The notes under the pieces are model-generated. The model had not been told where the DNA came from and did not search any database. It worked only from the letters and a program-made list of their open reading frames with translations. A stretch of 64,000 bases of DNA from Paenibacillus sp. Root52 (GTDB lineage: Bacteria > Bacillota > Bacilli > Paenibacillales > Paenibacillaceae), in assembly GCF_001426865.1 (NCBI RefSeq), contig NZ_LMFO01000002.1, positions 125,470 through 189,469 of the forward strand. The letters run 5' to 3'. This document shows positions 53,181 to 62,919 of the stretch, one piece after another (the stretch's first letter is position 1; every line of letters begins with the position of its first letter). The position numbers and the translations under genes are program-made.

Positions 53181-54479
53181 TTAGTCGTTTAAACCAAGCT
53201 TTTTGAAGATTGTATCTACATGCTTCAGGTGCCATGATGGGTTAAATGCATCTGCGATTTCTTCCTCGCTCAGCACTTCTGTAATTTCAGGTGTAGACTT
53301 CACGATGTCCTGGAACTGTCTTTGCTCTTCCCATGCTTGCATCGCACGTGGTTGTACCGTATCATACGCTTGCTCACGGCTGAAACCTTTGTCGATCAGC
53401 TTCGTCATAACGCGGCCCGAGAACGGTACGCCGAAGGTGCGCTCCATGTTGCGTTTCATGTTCTCAGGGAACACCGTCAAGTTTTTCACGATATTACCGA
53501 AGCGGTTCAGCATGTAGTTCAGCAACATTGTTGCATCCGGCAAGATCACGCGTTCAACGGAAGAGTGCGAGATATCGCGCTCATGCCAGAGCGTTACGTT
53601 CTCATATGCAGATACCATATGTCCGCGAATGACGCGGGACAAACCTGAGATGTTCTCACTACCGATTGGATTGCGTTTATGCGGCATTGCAGAAGATCCC
53701 TTTTGACCTTTAGCGAAAGCCTCTTCTACTTCACGGAACTCACTCTTTTGCAGTGCACGCACTTCTGTAGCGAACTTGTCCAAAGAAGTTGCGATCAACG
53801 CCAATGTAGCCATATACTCCGCATGACGGTCACGCTGCAATGTCTGTGTGGAGATCGGTGCCGGCTTCGTGCCTAGCTTCTCGCAGACAAACTCTTCTAC
53901 GAATGGATCGATGTTCGCATACGTTCCAACTGCACCGGAGATTTTGCCGAACTGCACATTGTCTGCTGCATGACGGAAACGCTCCAAGTTACGCTTCATC
54001 TCTTCATGCCACAATGCCATTTTCAAACCAAACGTTGTTGGCTCCGCATGTACCCCGTGTGTACGTCCCATCATTGGTGTGTGCTGATATGCTAGTGCTT
54101 TCTCACGCAAAATTTCAATGAAGTTCACGATATCGCGTTCCAGAATCTCATTGGCTTGACGAAGGACATATCCCAATGCCGTATCTACTACATCTGTAGA
54201 AGTCAGTCCGTAGTGCACCCATTTCCGCTCCGCGCCTAGACTTTCGGATACCGTACGTGTAAATGCAATAACGTCATGACGTGTTTCCTGTTCAATCTCA
54301 TAGATGCGATCGATATCAAAAGATGCGTTCTGACGAAGCAATGCTGCTTCTTCTTTCGGGATGACTCCAAGCTCTGCCCACGCTTCACATGCACAAATTT
54401 CAACTTCCAGCCATGACTTGAATTTGTTCTCTTCCGTCCAGATGGCTCTCATTTCGGGTCTGCTATAACGTTCAATCAT
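53181..54479 (-). CDS. purB: Adenylosuccinate lyase
   Basis: Cleaves SAICAR to AICAR and adenylosuccinate to AMP. Seen: [18 protein letters not shown] start, [27 protein letters not shown], and the signature [20 protein letters not shown] with the catalytic Ser; 432 residues. Overlaps purK by four bases (ATGA). Confidence 0.97.
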   Translation of the reverse strand: MIERYSRPEMRAIWTEENKFKSWLEVEICACEAWAELGVIPKEEAALLRQNASFDIDRIYEIEQETRHDVIAFTRTVSESLGAERKWVHYGLTSTDVVDTALGYVLRQANEILERDIVNFIEILREKALAYQHTPMMGRTHGVHAEPTTFGLKMALWHEEMKRNLERFRHAADNVQFGKISGAVGTYANIDPFVEEFVCEKLGTKPAPISTQTLQRDRHAEYMATLALIATSLDKFATEVRALQKSEFREVEEAFAKGQKGSSAMPHKRNPIGSENISGLSRVIRGHMVSAYENVTLWHERDISHSSVERVILPDATMLLNYMLNRFGNIVKNLTVFPENMKRNMERTFGVPFSGRVMTKLIDKGFSREQAYDTVQPRAMQAWEEQRQFQDIVKSTPEITEVLSEEEIADAFNPSWHLKHVDTIFKKLGLND

Positions 54480-55678
54480 GAATTTATATTCCTCCAGAGA
54501 TTAGTTTGTTCAATCCATTGCAATCCTTCTTCGACATCCTGACAGAGCAGATTGACATGCCCCATCTTTCTTCCTGTTTTCGCTTCAGTTTTACCATATA
54601 TATGAAGCTTGGGAATAACCCCGAGTTCCATCGCTTCTGTGTCTGATTGACCCATCCGATCGATGACCCCTTCCAGGTGTTCGCCAAGCACATTGACCAT
54701 AACCACAGGACTTAACAGTGTTATGTCTCCAAGCGGCAATCCACAAATGGCACGAATATGCTGTTCAAACTGTGAAGTCGCACAAGCCTCCATCGTATAA
54801 TGCCCCGAATTATGTGGTCTTGGAGCTAGCTCATTCACATAAAGTCTTCCATCTGCTGCTACAAATAGTTCAACCGCGAGCAAACCAACTGCCTGCATCG
54901 ATTCTGCTACGGCTGCCGCTAATCTCTGTGCCTCCAGCTGGATCTCCGTTGGTACCCTTGCTGGAACAATCGATGTATGCAGAATGTTGTCCACATGAAT
55001 ATTCTCGGCTACCGGGAAGGTCTTGATCTCCCCTTGCGTACTGCGCGCAACCACTACCGAAATCTCGCAGTCAAACTTAATGAACTGCTCCAGCACCAAT
55101 TCCGCACCTGTGGATGCAAGCTCTTCGTAAGCTTCAACCGCTTGGCTAGCTTCGCGAATAACGCGCTGGCCTTTTCCATCATACCCACCGGTTACCGTCT
55201 TCAGCACACATGGCACACCTAGTTCTCGAACAGCCGCTTGCATTGTATCCAAGTTGGTAATTTCCCGATAAGGGGCAACGCGCACACCCGCCGCTTCAAT
55301 GGCCCGCTTTTCACGCAAACGATGCTGCGTAGTATAAAGTAATGTACTTCCCTGAGGCACGTAGGATTCACGCTCCAGAAGAGCGGCAACTCCAGCATCC
55401 ACATTTTCAAACTCGTACGTGATTACGTCGCATTGCTCCGCCAATTTCCTAGCAGCAGCTTCGTCGTCATAACCCGCTTCAATCTGACGGGCAACTTGTC
55501 CACAAGGTGCATCAGCTACAGGATCAAGGGTTACAAACCGATATCCCATCGCTGTTCCAGACAACGTTAACATACGTCCGAGCTGGCCACCTCCCAGAAT
55601 ACCAATCGTTGTCCGTCCAGGAAGCAGTACACGTTTGGCTTCGCTAGTCACCTCTGACTGCTTATTAGGCATCATCAT
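54476..55678 (-). CDS. purK: N5-carboxyaminoimidazole ribonucleotide synthase
   Basis: ATP-grasp enzyme that carboxylates AIR at N5 with bicarbonate, working with PurE. Seen: [56 protein letters not shown]; 400 residues. It overlaps purE by four bases (ATGA) and purB by four. Confidence 0.96.
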   Translation of the reverse strand: MMMPNKQSEVTSEAKRVLLPGRTTIGILGGGQLGRMLTLSGTAMGYRFVTLDPVADAPCGQVARQIEAGYDDEAAARKLAEQCDVITYEFENVDAGVAALLERESYVPQGSTLLYTTQHRLREKRAIEAAGVRVAPYREITNLDTMQAAVRELGVPCVLKTVTGGYDGKGQRVIREASQAVEAYEELASTGAELVLEQFIKFDCEISVVVARSTQGEIKTFPVAENIHVDNILHTSIVPARVPTEIQLEAQRLAAAVAESMQAVGLLAVELFVAADGRLYVNELAPRPHNSGHYTMEACATSQFEQHIRAICGLPLGDITLLSPVVMVNVLGEHLEGVIDRMGQSDTEAMELGVIPKLHIYGKTEAKTGRKMGHVNLLCQDVEEGLQWIEQTNLWRNINS

Positions 55679-56160
55679 AACTCATCACTGCTTTCTAACA
55701 CTTCACGTTTAATTCGTTCTCTGCGAGCTTCCGCACGGTTCCGAACTTCCTCATCAAAAGCACCGATGAACTGAGCAGCGAGTAACCCTGCATTCGTCGC
55801 TCCTGCTTTACCAATGGCAACGGTAGCAACAGGTATTCCGCCAGGCATCTGAACAATGGACAAGAGGGAATCGAGACCATTTAATGCTTTGGACTGCACA
55901 GGCACGCCGATCACTGGCAACATCGTTTTGGCTGCAACCATGCCAGGTAAATGTGCCGCCCCGCCTGCACCCGCAATGATGACCTTGAATCCTCGATCAA
56001 TGGCTTGCTCTGCATACTCAAACATCAAATCTGGTGTACGATGAGCGGATACCACTTTTTTCTCATAGCCGATTTCTAACTCATCAAGCACCTCACACGC
56101 ATGCTTCATCGTTTCCCAATCTGACTTACTGCCCATAATTACAGCAACTTGCACTGACAT
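55675..56160 (-). CDS. purE: N5-CAIR mutase
   Basis: Moves the carboxyl group to C4, giving CAIR. Seen: [17 protein letters not shown] at the start, [15 protein letters not shown] (catalytic His), and [18 protein letters not shown]; class I, 161 residues. The ATG at 56160 is 12 bases after GGGAG; the frame is open to 56247 but the family starts here. First gene of the operon, behind the riboswitch. Confidence 0.96.
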   Translation of the reverse strand: MSVQVAVIMGSKSDWETMKHACEVLDELEIGYEKKVVSAHRTPDLMFEYAEQAIDRGFKVIIAGAGGAAHLPGMVAAKTMLPVIGVPVQSKALNGLDSLLSIVQMPGGIPVATVAIGKAGATNAGLLAAQFIGAFDEEVRNRAEARRERIKREVLESSDEL

Positions 56161-56245
56161 GAATACATTCAACTCCCGTCTGAGCTTTTTGGATAATGTC
56201 ACGTTCCAGCATTCCTTTTCGGTTCCACCCTCATGCTCATGGAAC

Positions 56246-56293
56246 AAAAAAATCCGCTACCCGCGAAAACATACATTTTCTCCGGACACCGGA
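56246..56293 (-). terminator. Expression-platform terminator of the purE riboswitch
   Basis: Minus strand TCCGGTGTCCGGAGAAAA pairs imperfectly with TTTTCGCGGGTAGCGGA around a four-base loop and runs into TTTTTTTG. It lies 90 bases after the aptamer and 86 before purE. Confidence 0.75.
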
Positions 56294-56381
56294 CTCCAAG
56301 AAATACGTATCCCGCATTTGGGCATGCCAAAAGGGGCTTGCTGTCCGCACTTTAATTCCATGCGACTCTCAGCCGTATCTC

Positions 56382-56447
56382 CTCGTAGTCCGGAAATTTA
56401 CGGTTCCCGGGTAGATACTTCCGGGCCTATTCCCGGCGTTATACGAG
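56382..56447 (-). promoter_or_regulatory. Purine (guanine-type) riboswitch aptamer
   Basis: P1 is CTCGTA with TACGAG. The core shows TATAA, P2 CCGGG-AATAGG-CCCGG, the J2/3 element GTATCTACC, and P3 CCGG..CCGTAAAT..CCGG; the two loops (AATAGGC and CCGTAAAT) can kiss as in the family. The specificity base in GGACTACG is C, which pairs with guanine (adenine riboswitches have U). With the downstream terminator it should switch off the operon when guanine is high. Confidence 0.95.
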
Positions 56448-56460
56448 CAAATCTCTATAT

Positions 56461-56488
56461 TGCAAAATGCTAGGTTCAGTCTTTTGCA
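56461..56488 (-). repeat. Inverted repeat in the purE leader
   Basis: TGCAAAA, 14 bases, TTTTGCA, between the start site and the aptamer. It may protect the 5' end of the leader; no known role. Confidence 0.45.
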
Positions 56489-56569
56489 AACTTCGTTTAT
56501 AATCTAATAAAATATTCAACAGCATTCGTTCCTACTCGACCTTATTCTCACCTGATCGACACATCTAAC

Positions 56570-56599
56570 ATTTTAACAATCCCCTACAGCGAATGTCAA
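56570..56599 (-). promoter_or_regulatory. SigmaA promoter of the pur operon
   Basis: Minus strand -35 TTGACA (56599-56594), 18-base spacer, -10 TAAAAT (56575-56570). Transcription would start near 56563, about 115 bases before the riboswitch. Confidence 0.85.
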
Positions 56600-56605
56600 C
56601 TTAAA

Positions 56606-56647
56606 GGCGAACATTTAACATATTGACAAATATAATGTTCGGGAATT
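56606..56647 (-). promoter_or_regulatory. Pair of PurR boxes
   Basis: AATTCCCGAACATTA (56647-56633, minus strand) and inverted AAATGTTCGCC (56616-56606; GGCGAACATTT on the plus strand) fit the Bacillus PurBox pattern around CCGAAC, about 16 bases apart and just before the -35 box. PurR would repress when PRPP is low. Confidence 0.85.
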
Positions 56648-56690
56648 ACCCATATCACGGTATTCTACTAACCATTTCATTCCATAAAAG

Positions 56691-56732
56691 AAAGCCGGCT
56701 CCTCTTCAATCTCTCGAAGACTACCGGCTTTT
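56691..56732 (-). terminator. Terminator of the universal stress protein gene
   Basis: AAAGCCGG pairs with CCGGCTTTT, inner CTTC with GAAG; on the minus strand followed by TTCTTTTAT. Confidence 0.85.
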
Positions 56733-56758
56733 CCTTTGAAGTGCTGTACACTTCTACA

Positions 56759-57193
56759 CTATTTAACGATAAGTACTGGAATCTGAGCATGCTGTACTAC
56801 ATTATGGCTGACACTGCCCAGAACAAACTCCCGAATTCCACCCAGCCCGCGGCTACCAATAATAATGATGTCCGAACCGTTCTCTTTTGCAAAATCAAGT
56901 AATACTTCAGCAGCAGCTCCTTGGATCAGATCTACATTAGCCGTTACTCCAGCAGCCTTGATTCGCTCTTTGGCTTCATCCGTTGTTTGTACTGCAAGAT
57001 TGTAATAGTCATTGTTGAGAGAAGGTGGCAGTGGAGCCAATCCCTCGCCGATAAATACACGCGGGAAATCAAATGCATGAATAACATCCAGTACTGCATC
57101 TGGTGAAACTTTGGCGAATTCAATCGCGCGATCAAGTGCTTTATTTGAAGCTTTGGAGCCGTCATAAGCTACTAAGATTTTGGAAAATAACAT
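56759..57193 (-). CDS. Universal stress protein, UspA family
   Basis: Small ATP-binding stress protein. Seen: 144 residues, ILVAYDGSKASNKALDRAI at the start and the nucleotide-binding GSRGLGGIREFVLGSVSHNV near the C-terminus (G-x2-G-x9-G-S pattern), ending VLIVK. It stands alone, with AAGGAAGGGACGGG upstream and its own terminator. Confidence 0.94.
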   Translation of the reverse strand: MLFSKILVAYDGSKASNKALDRAIEFAKVSPDAVLDVIHAFDFPRVFIGEGLAPLPPSLNNDYYNLAVQTTDEAKERIKAAGVTANVDLIQGAAAEVLLDFAKENGSDIIIIGSRGLGGIREFVLGSVSHNVVQHAQIPVLIVK

Positions 57194-57431
57194 GTGAATC
57201 CCGTCCCTTCCTTTATATGTAGAACATCCGAAGCAAGCCTCGGGGTAATATCCTAACGCACATTAAAACCTTGTACTTCATGTCATTCTTTAAACGTTCC
57301 AAAGCTAAGATGAACCATTCATAAGAATGAATTTACATATCAACTCCTGTGAGATGGATCGAACTTGTACACTACGATCTAAGAATAATTAGCTAGAATA
57401 AGTCTGATCCAGTGCAGTTCGTCTCCTACCA

Positions 57432-57695
57432 TTACTGGAGAAAGTAACCATACATTACTGCATTCAGAAACAAAAGCAGAGGAATACCGATCGTGAAGCT
57501 CGGATGCTTCGTTTTGTGCCTTTTGCGATACATGGCGATCCAGACTCCAAGCGCACCACCAATGAATGCAAGCAAAAACAATGTACGTTCAGGTGTACGA
57601 TCTCGACGTTGCTGTGCACGCCTTTTGTCATCGGACATCACCAGATATCCTACTACGTTAATAAATATAAACCACAAGATAAGTCCGGTTTGCAT
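57432..57695 (-). CDS. DUF1294 membrane protein
   Basis: 87 residues with three hydrophobic segments (about 3-20, 39-56, 67-85) separated by basic loops; MSDDKRRAQQRRDRTPE and GGALGVWIAMYRKRHKTKHPSF are the DUF1294 hallmarks. Function unknown in the family. Confidence 0.85.
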   Translation of the reverse strand: MQTGLILWFIFINVVGYLVMSDDKRRAQQRRDRTPERTLFLLAFIGGALGVWIAMYRKRHKTKHPSFTIGIPLLLFLNAVMYGYFLQ

Positions 57696-57809
57696 ATATT
57701 AAGCAGTCCCCCTATCCCGGGACATCTCCCTGCCTCCATTATAATCCTAAGACTGGCACATGTTCAACGCGGGAAAGGGAACTGCATTATACTGCATTAA
57801 ACTGTCTAT

Positions 57810-57947
57810 CTAAGATTCCTGTTTGGGTATCCCGTTTAAACTTGGCACTCGTTTGGCTGCTTTCTCCGGACGAACAGCGATACTCTCTTCGCGGATACTG
57901 TCTTTATTTTGCTGATTATGACGTTTCTCTGGTTTGTTGTGCGGCAT
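57810..57947 (-). CDS. Small hydrophilic protein (45 aa) with ideal ribosome site
   Basis: A 45-codon gene, too short for usual cut-offs. The protein starts MPHNKPEKRHNQQNKDSI and ends NGIPKQES; it is rich in Lys, Arg, Asn and Gln with no hydrophobic core. AAGGAGGTGAT, fully complementary to the 16S tail, lies six bases before the ATG (TACCCAT between). A longer plus-strand frame over the same bases has no ribosome site. I do not recognise it; its make-up recalls small spore or nucleic-acid-associated proteins (inference only). Confidence 0.7.
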   Translation of the reverse strand: MPHNKPEKRHNQQNKDSIREESIAVRPEKAAKRVPSLNGIPKQES

Positions 57948-58132
57948 ATGGGTATCACCTCCTTAGCTTACGTTGCCTGAAAAAGGAGGATCTTATACGA
58001 AGATGTGCCTACGCTTGGGAAGTGGTACGAATTCGTTTATCCTGTCTGCCCAAAAATTGTAAAGTGCCCCATGCAGATTAGCATCGTTCCTGAACGATAG
58101 GTGTTCTAGAATTGAAATATGCTTCTATCCCT

Positions 58133-60262
58133 TTAGTTCTCTTTCTTCTCCATAGCCGCCTTCAGCAAATCACCGAGATTGGAACCGATGGACTCCTGTT
58201 TCGCATATTGCTTCACCAGCTTTTGCTGTTCGCGTTTGTTCACATGTTTTTTATCCTTATCCAATGTCTCCGTGATTCCACAAGGCAGGCATTGCACGTA
58301 TAATCCCGCTTTGCCTTCTTTGATCTCCATCTTTTTGTGACACTGTGCGCAGCGGCGGTTCGACAATCTCTTCTCTGCTGAGCGGCGATAACCACAGTCC
58401 TCTGTAGGACAAACTAGGAATTTTCCGCGCTTTCCTTTTTTCTCTAGCAATCGTGCGTTACAGTCAGGACAGTGACTATTGGATACATTATGAGGCTTGT
58501 ATTCAGCTTTGCTGCCTTTGACCGTTGACACCAATTCTTTCGCCATCGAACGAATACTATCCAGGAAAGGACCTGGTTTACCTTGTCCGCGAGCAATCCG
58601 CTCGAGTTCTGCCTCCCAGCGCGCCGTTAGTTCGGGGGTGCGAAGCTGCGGAGCTGCAAGCTCAATTAACTGTTTTCCTTTACCTGTTGGGTGCATGCTG
58701 TTGCCTTGACGATCAATCGTATCGGAGTTCACCAGTTTTTCAATAAGATCTGCCCTTGTAGCTGGCGTGCCAAGTCCATGTTTCTCCATCTGAGACAGCA
58801 GAGCAGCTTCGGTGTACCGTTTAGGCGGCATCGTCCGTCCACTCTTAACATGACAACGCTGAACGGTTACAGACTGTCCTTGCTGCACATCTGGCAGAAG
58901 CACAGGCTCATGATTAGCATCATCTTCTGTACGGTCATCGTCATCATCGCTATAATCCCCACCATATACTTCACGCCATCCACTGTCTTTCACGGTTGTG
59001 CCTTTGGCATGGAATGAATCATTGCCGACCTGAACGGTGATCGCTACAGAATCGTACCTAGCTGCTGGATAGAACAAGCTGATAAAACGGCGAACAATGA
59101 GATCATACAGTTTACGTTCCTCCGGACTAAGTTGATTCAGTAGCACGGTCTGCTCCGTCGGAATGATGGCATGGTGGTCTGTTACTTTACTGTCGTCCAC
59201 GATTCGTTTAGTGATATTCAGGTTTTTGCGCAGCAAAGGACGTGCGATAGAGGCATAAGGATCAATAGCTACACTCTCCAGCCGCTCTTTAAGCGTACCC
59301 ACCATATCAGAGGTCAAATAACGGCTGTCTGTACGCGGATACGTAACAAGTTTGTGCTGTTCATACAAGCGCTGTAGAACATTTGATGTTTGTTTGGCAG
59401 AGAAACCGTACTTTCTGTTAGCATCTCGCTGTAGCTCTGTCAGATCGTATGCTAGTGGATGCGGCTCTACCTTCTCACTCTTCTTCACTTGAGAGATAGT
59501 ACCTTTACGCCCCTCAATCCGTTGCTTCAGTTGGTGCATTTCCTGTGGGTCAAAGATCCGAGAATCCCCTCCACTTGCCCGCCAAACAGCCTGAAAACCA
59601 CCCAGATCTGCTGTCAATGTCTCATATTCTTGTGAGCGGAATCCGTTAATTTCATTTTCTCTATCCATAATCATGCCTAAGGTTGGAGTCTGAACACGAC
59701 CAGCTGACAACTGCGCATTAAAACGAACAGTCAGCGCACGCGTTACATTAAGTCCAATCATCCAGTCTGCTTCCGCACGGCAGCGTGCAGATTCATAGAG
59801 ACGATCGAATTGACTGCCTGGCTTCAGTGATGCAAATCCATCCTTAATCGCCTTATCAGTCTGAGAAGAAATCCACAAGCGTTTGAACGGCTTCTTCCAT
59901 TGCGCCATCTGCATAATCCACCGAGCGAGCAGTTCTCCCTCACGCGCTGCATCGGTAGCGATGACCAATTCTCCGACATCCTGACGTTTCATTAATTGCT
60001 GTACCGCTTTGTATTGATGATTCGTTTCCCGAAGCACTTTAAGCTTGGTACGCTCCGGCAGAATTGGTAGATCTTCAAGATTCCATGTTGCATATTTTTT
60101 GTCATAATCCTCTGGCTCTGCAAGACCTACAAGATGCCCAAGAGCCCAGGTTACGATGTATTTTGGTCCTTCAATATAACTTTTATGTTTATCACGCGCA
60201 CCCATAACCCTTGCTATTTCGCGTGCGACAGACGGTTTTTCAGCGAGTACCAATGTCTTCAC
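58133..60262 (-). CDS. topB: DNA topoisomerase III
   Basis: Type IA topoisomerase that relaxes negative supercoils and decatenates. Seen: TOPRIM domain (VLAEKPSVAREIARVMGA; IATDAAREGELLARWI), active-site Tyr in KLVTYPRTDSRYLTSDM (near residue 310), FNAQLSAGRVQTPTLGMI, and a C-terminal zinc region with CPDC, CPTEDCG, CAQCHKK and CLPCG motifs; 709 residues. An acidic run DDDDDRTEDD lies near 445. The leader has an inverted repeat. Confidence 0.95.
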   Translation of the reverse strand: MKTLVLAEKPSVAREIARVMGARDKHKSYIEGPKYIVTWALGHLVGLAEPEDYDKKYATWNLEDLPILPERTKLKVLRETNHQYKAVQQLMKRQDVGELVIATDAAREGELLARWIMQMAQWKKPFKRLWISSQTDKAIKDGFASLKPGSQFDRLYESARCRAEADWMIGLNVTRALTVRFNAQLSAGRVQTPTLGMIMDRENEINGFRSQEYETLTADLGGFQAVWRASGGDSRIFDPQEMHQLKQRIEGRKGTISQVKKSEKVEPHPLAYDLTELQRDANRKYGFSAKQTSNVLQRLYEQHKLVTYPRTDSRYLTSDMVGTLKERLESVAIDPYASIARPLLRKNLNITKRIVDDSKVTDHHAIIPTEQTVLLNQLSPEERKLYDLIVRRFISLFYPAARYDSVAITVQVGNDSFHAKGTTVKDSGWREVYGGDYSDDDDDRTEDDANHEPVLLPDVQQGQSVTVQRCHVKSGRTMPPKRYTEAALLSQMEKHGLGTPATRADLIEKLVNSDTIDRQGNSMHPTGKGKQLIELAAPQLRTPELTARWEAELERIARGQGKPGPFLDSIRSMAKELVSTVKGSKAEYKPHNVSNSHCPDCNARLLEKKGKRGKFLVCPTEDCGYRRSAEKRLSNRRCAQCHKKMEIKEGKAGLYVQCLPCGITETLDKDKKHVNKREQQKLVKQYAKQESIGSNLGDLLKAAMEKKEN

Positions 60263-60680
60263 TTCATATCTCTTCCTTTCTGGTAAAACGTTAAGAGGTT
60301 GTTCAAACTGACCTTTTTGAACATGTACTTAAAGTTCTGCTGTTTCTATTTTTTCATTATATCATTTCACAGCGGTGGTATGCTTTGCCCTTCCTTTATC
60401 AACTTGCTTACTTCATTTAACTTCAATGTTAATCAATTGTGTAATATATATGTTATATATAGGCCGTGTTTAGTCGATTTATCAATTAAGATATGTTTTC
60501 AGAGCTGATGAAAATACGAGAAATCATAAGAAATACTAATGATAATTCACTATGTAAGCGTTTTTTCGGATAAATATTAGAATTGTAAGATTACCTAACA
60601 TGCATATAGAATGTGCAAAAGCATATGTTCACAGATTACTTACACACATCATCTGAGAGACAGGAAGGGAGCGTGGATAC
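60263..60680. other. Divergent intergenic region
   Basis: GTTCAAA, eight bases, TTTGAAC (60301-60322) lies in the topB leader, about 40 bases before its start. The rest is AT-rich upstream sequence for the amidase gene; no clear promoter and no coding region. Confidence 0.45.
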
Positions 60681-62618
60681 ATGACTAATCATGGATCTGT
60701 ATTTAGAAAAAGTGGGGCATTGTTAATGGCGAGTGCTGTCATCGCTGCAACTTGGGGAGGAACTACCGTACCTTCAGCATTTGCCGCAGCAGCTACTCCA
60801 GCTAGTAAAACTTCTACTGCAACGATAACCCTGGCCAAAACACCAGCTAGTGCTGCAACATTCCTAGGAGCCATGGAAGAAGCGGCTACGCTTGCAGGCG
60901 TGCCTTTTACTATGGACAAGCTCTCCGGCACTACCATTAAGCGTAAGGATGTTGCCGTAGCCTTGCAACAATGGCTTAAACTTGACCCTGCCACAATCTC
61001 CTTCAAGGACGTACCCGAACAGGCTGATTATGCTGATGCTGTAGCCTCTTTAAACGCTGCTGGGCTGATGAAAGGGTATACTGATACTCTCTTCCTACCT
61101 AACGCTATTCTTACTGAGAACGATGTCGCTGTATTAAAAGACCGTGTATATAACTACATAAAACCATTCGTTCTGGAGGAAGCCACGATCATGGATCTCC
61201 AGACGGCAATGACGCAAGGGAAACTGACATCCAAAGAGCTCGTACAACAATACCTGGATCGTATCGAAAAATACGATGATCAGGGAGTCAGCATTAACGC
61301 TGTTCTCACAATAAACCCAGATGCACTGCAAATCGCAGAGCAATTAGACGCAGAGCGGGCTGCTCAGGGTGCTCGTGGTCCGCTGCATGGCATTCCAGTT
61401 CTTGTGAAGGACAACTTTGATACCAATGATATGCCAACCACTGCCGGCTGTATCTGTCTGAAAGACTCTATCCCAGCTCACGATGCTGAACAAGTGAAGA
61501 AACTTAAGGCAGCAGGCGCTATTATATTAGGCAAAACGAACCTGCACGAGTTCGCATTTGGCATCACGACATCTAGCTCACTAGGAGGTCAAACACTTAA
61601 CCCCTATGCACTGGATCACTATCCAGGTGGCTCTAGCGGCGGAACAGGAGCTGCTATTGCCTCAAACTTCGCTGCTGCCGGCTTGGGTACAGATACAGGT
61701 GGCTCAATCCGTATTCCTTCCAGCTTCAATAGTCTCGTAGGCATTCGTCCAACGATTGGACTTTCCAGTCGTGAAGGTATCATTCCACTGGCGTTGACGC
61801 AGGATGTTGGCGGCCCTATGGCTCGCACAGTTAGTGATGCTGCAATTATGCTCGATGCTACTGTAGGCTATGACAAAAGGGATGTGTCTACTGCTTACGC
61901 TGTAGGCAAAATCCCTTCCAGTTACACAGACTTCCTGGATGTTAACGGACTTAAAGGTGCACGTATTGGTGTTGCTCCAGAACTGATTCCAAGCACCAAA
62001 GCAGAAGAAAAGGCTGTCGCTGACGTCATCCATAATGCAGTGGAGGAACTTAAATCACTCGGTGCTACCGCAGTTCCAATCTCCATTCCGAATCTGACGG
62101 AGATCAATAAATACCCTAGCCTCAGTGGATACGAATTCAAATTCCAGTTAAATGATTACCTTGATTCATTAGGCGAAGAGGCTCCTTACCATAGTCTGTC
62201 TGAGATCATCGCTTCTGGAGAATTCGACAAAGCGCAGGAGCAATCCATGAAAGCTCGAGATGCACGTGAAACGTTAGATACGACAGAATATAAGGACATC
62301 GTTCTGAAACGTACTCAAGTTACACGTGAGTCACTGTTGAAAGTCATGGCAGATCATAATTTGGATGCCATTATCTATCCTACATCCACACAGGCTGCTG
62401 CCCTTATTGGTGAAGGACAAACTTCCGGTGGTAACAACCGACTCAGTCCATTCTCTGGTTTCCCAGCAATCACAGTTCCAGCAGGCTTCACAACTGACGG
62501 CTTACCAGTAGGGATCGAGTTTCTGGGGCGTGCATTCGACGAAGGTACACTGATCAAGCTAGCATATAGCTACGAGCAAGGTACTCATCACCGTCAAGCG
62601 CCTGAGCTGACACCTTAA
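60681..62618 (+). CDS. Secreted amidase-signature protein with SLH-like N-terminal segment
   Basis: 645 residues. Seen: a signal peptide (to about residue 36), an Ala/Thr/Ser-rich stretch, an SLH-like segment (about 72-162: SFKDVPEQADYADAVASLNA and GLMKGYTDTLFLPNAILTENDVAVL), then an amidase-signature domain (about 163-640) with the catalytic triad Lys in GIPVLVKDNFD, Ser in GGSSGGTGAA and Ser in GTDTGGSIRIP. It probably hydrolyses an amide outside the cell. GGGAG lies upstream of the ATG. Only about one and a half SLH units are seen, so wall binding is uncertain. Confidence 0.88.
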   Translation: MTNHGSVFRKSGALLMASAVIAATWGGTTVPSAFAAAATPASKTSTATITLAKTPASAATFLGAMEEAATLAGVPFTMDKLSGTTIKRKDVAVALQQWLKLDPATISFKDVPEQADYADAVASLNAAGLMKGYTDTLFLPNAILTENDVAVLKDRVYNYIKPFVLEEATIMDLQTAMTQGKLTSKELVQQYLDRIEKYDDQGVSINAVLTINPDALQIAEQLDAERAAQGARGPLHGIPVLVKDNFDTNDMPTTAGCICLKDSIPAHDAEQVKKLKAAGAIILGKTNLHEFAFGITTSSSLGGQTLNPYALDHYPGGSSGGTGAAIASNFAAAGLGTDTGGSIRIPSSFNSLVGIRPTIGLSSREGIIPLALTQDVGGPMARTVSDAAIMLDATVGYDKRDVSTAYAVGKIPSSYTDFLDVNGLKGARIGVAPELIPSTKAEEKAVADVIHNAVEELKSLGATAVPISIPNLTEINKYPSLSGYEFKFQLNDYLDSLGEEAPYHSLSEIIASGEFDKAQEQSMKARDARETLDTTEYKDIVLKRTQVTRESLLKVMADHNLDAIIYPTSTQAAALIGEGQTSGGNNRLSPFSGFPAITVPAGFTTDGLPVGIEFLGRAFDEGTLIKLAYSYEQGTHHRQAPELTP

Positions 62619-62841
62619 TTATTTTACCGACTTAGTCTGTAGCTACTCTGCTATCATTATATTCAGCCATATGTAGATGATCCGTTTTATCATGTAAAAG
62701 GTTCACATCCTAAACTTACGGCTCATGGTAAAGTAAAAATAATAATGAAAACATGCGATTAATCCATTACCCTATATGTCTGATCATCAACTCATTTTTC
62801 AAATTAGGGTTAAATGATATCACGGAAAAAGTATAACCGAA

Positions 62842-62888
62842 AAATAGAAGCTGGGGTACTGCTCTACATTGAGCGATACCCCAGCTTC
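62842..62888 (-). terminator. Terminator between the amidase gene and fabH
   Basis: GAAGCTGGGGTA pairs with TACCCCAGCTTC, inner GCTC with GAGC; on the minus strand followed by TATTTTTC. It lies 31 bases after the fabH stop. Confidence 0.9.
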
Positions 62889-62919
62889 TTCGTTATAATG
62901 TAATGACTGTTGCTTGAAA

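Noticed and set aside
57842-58081. 79-codon plus-strand frame
   Set aside because: Overlaps the 45-codon minus-strand gene that has a perfect ribosome site; this frame has none.
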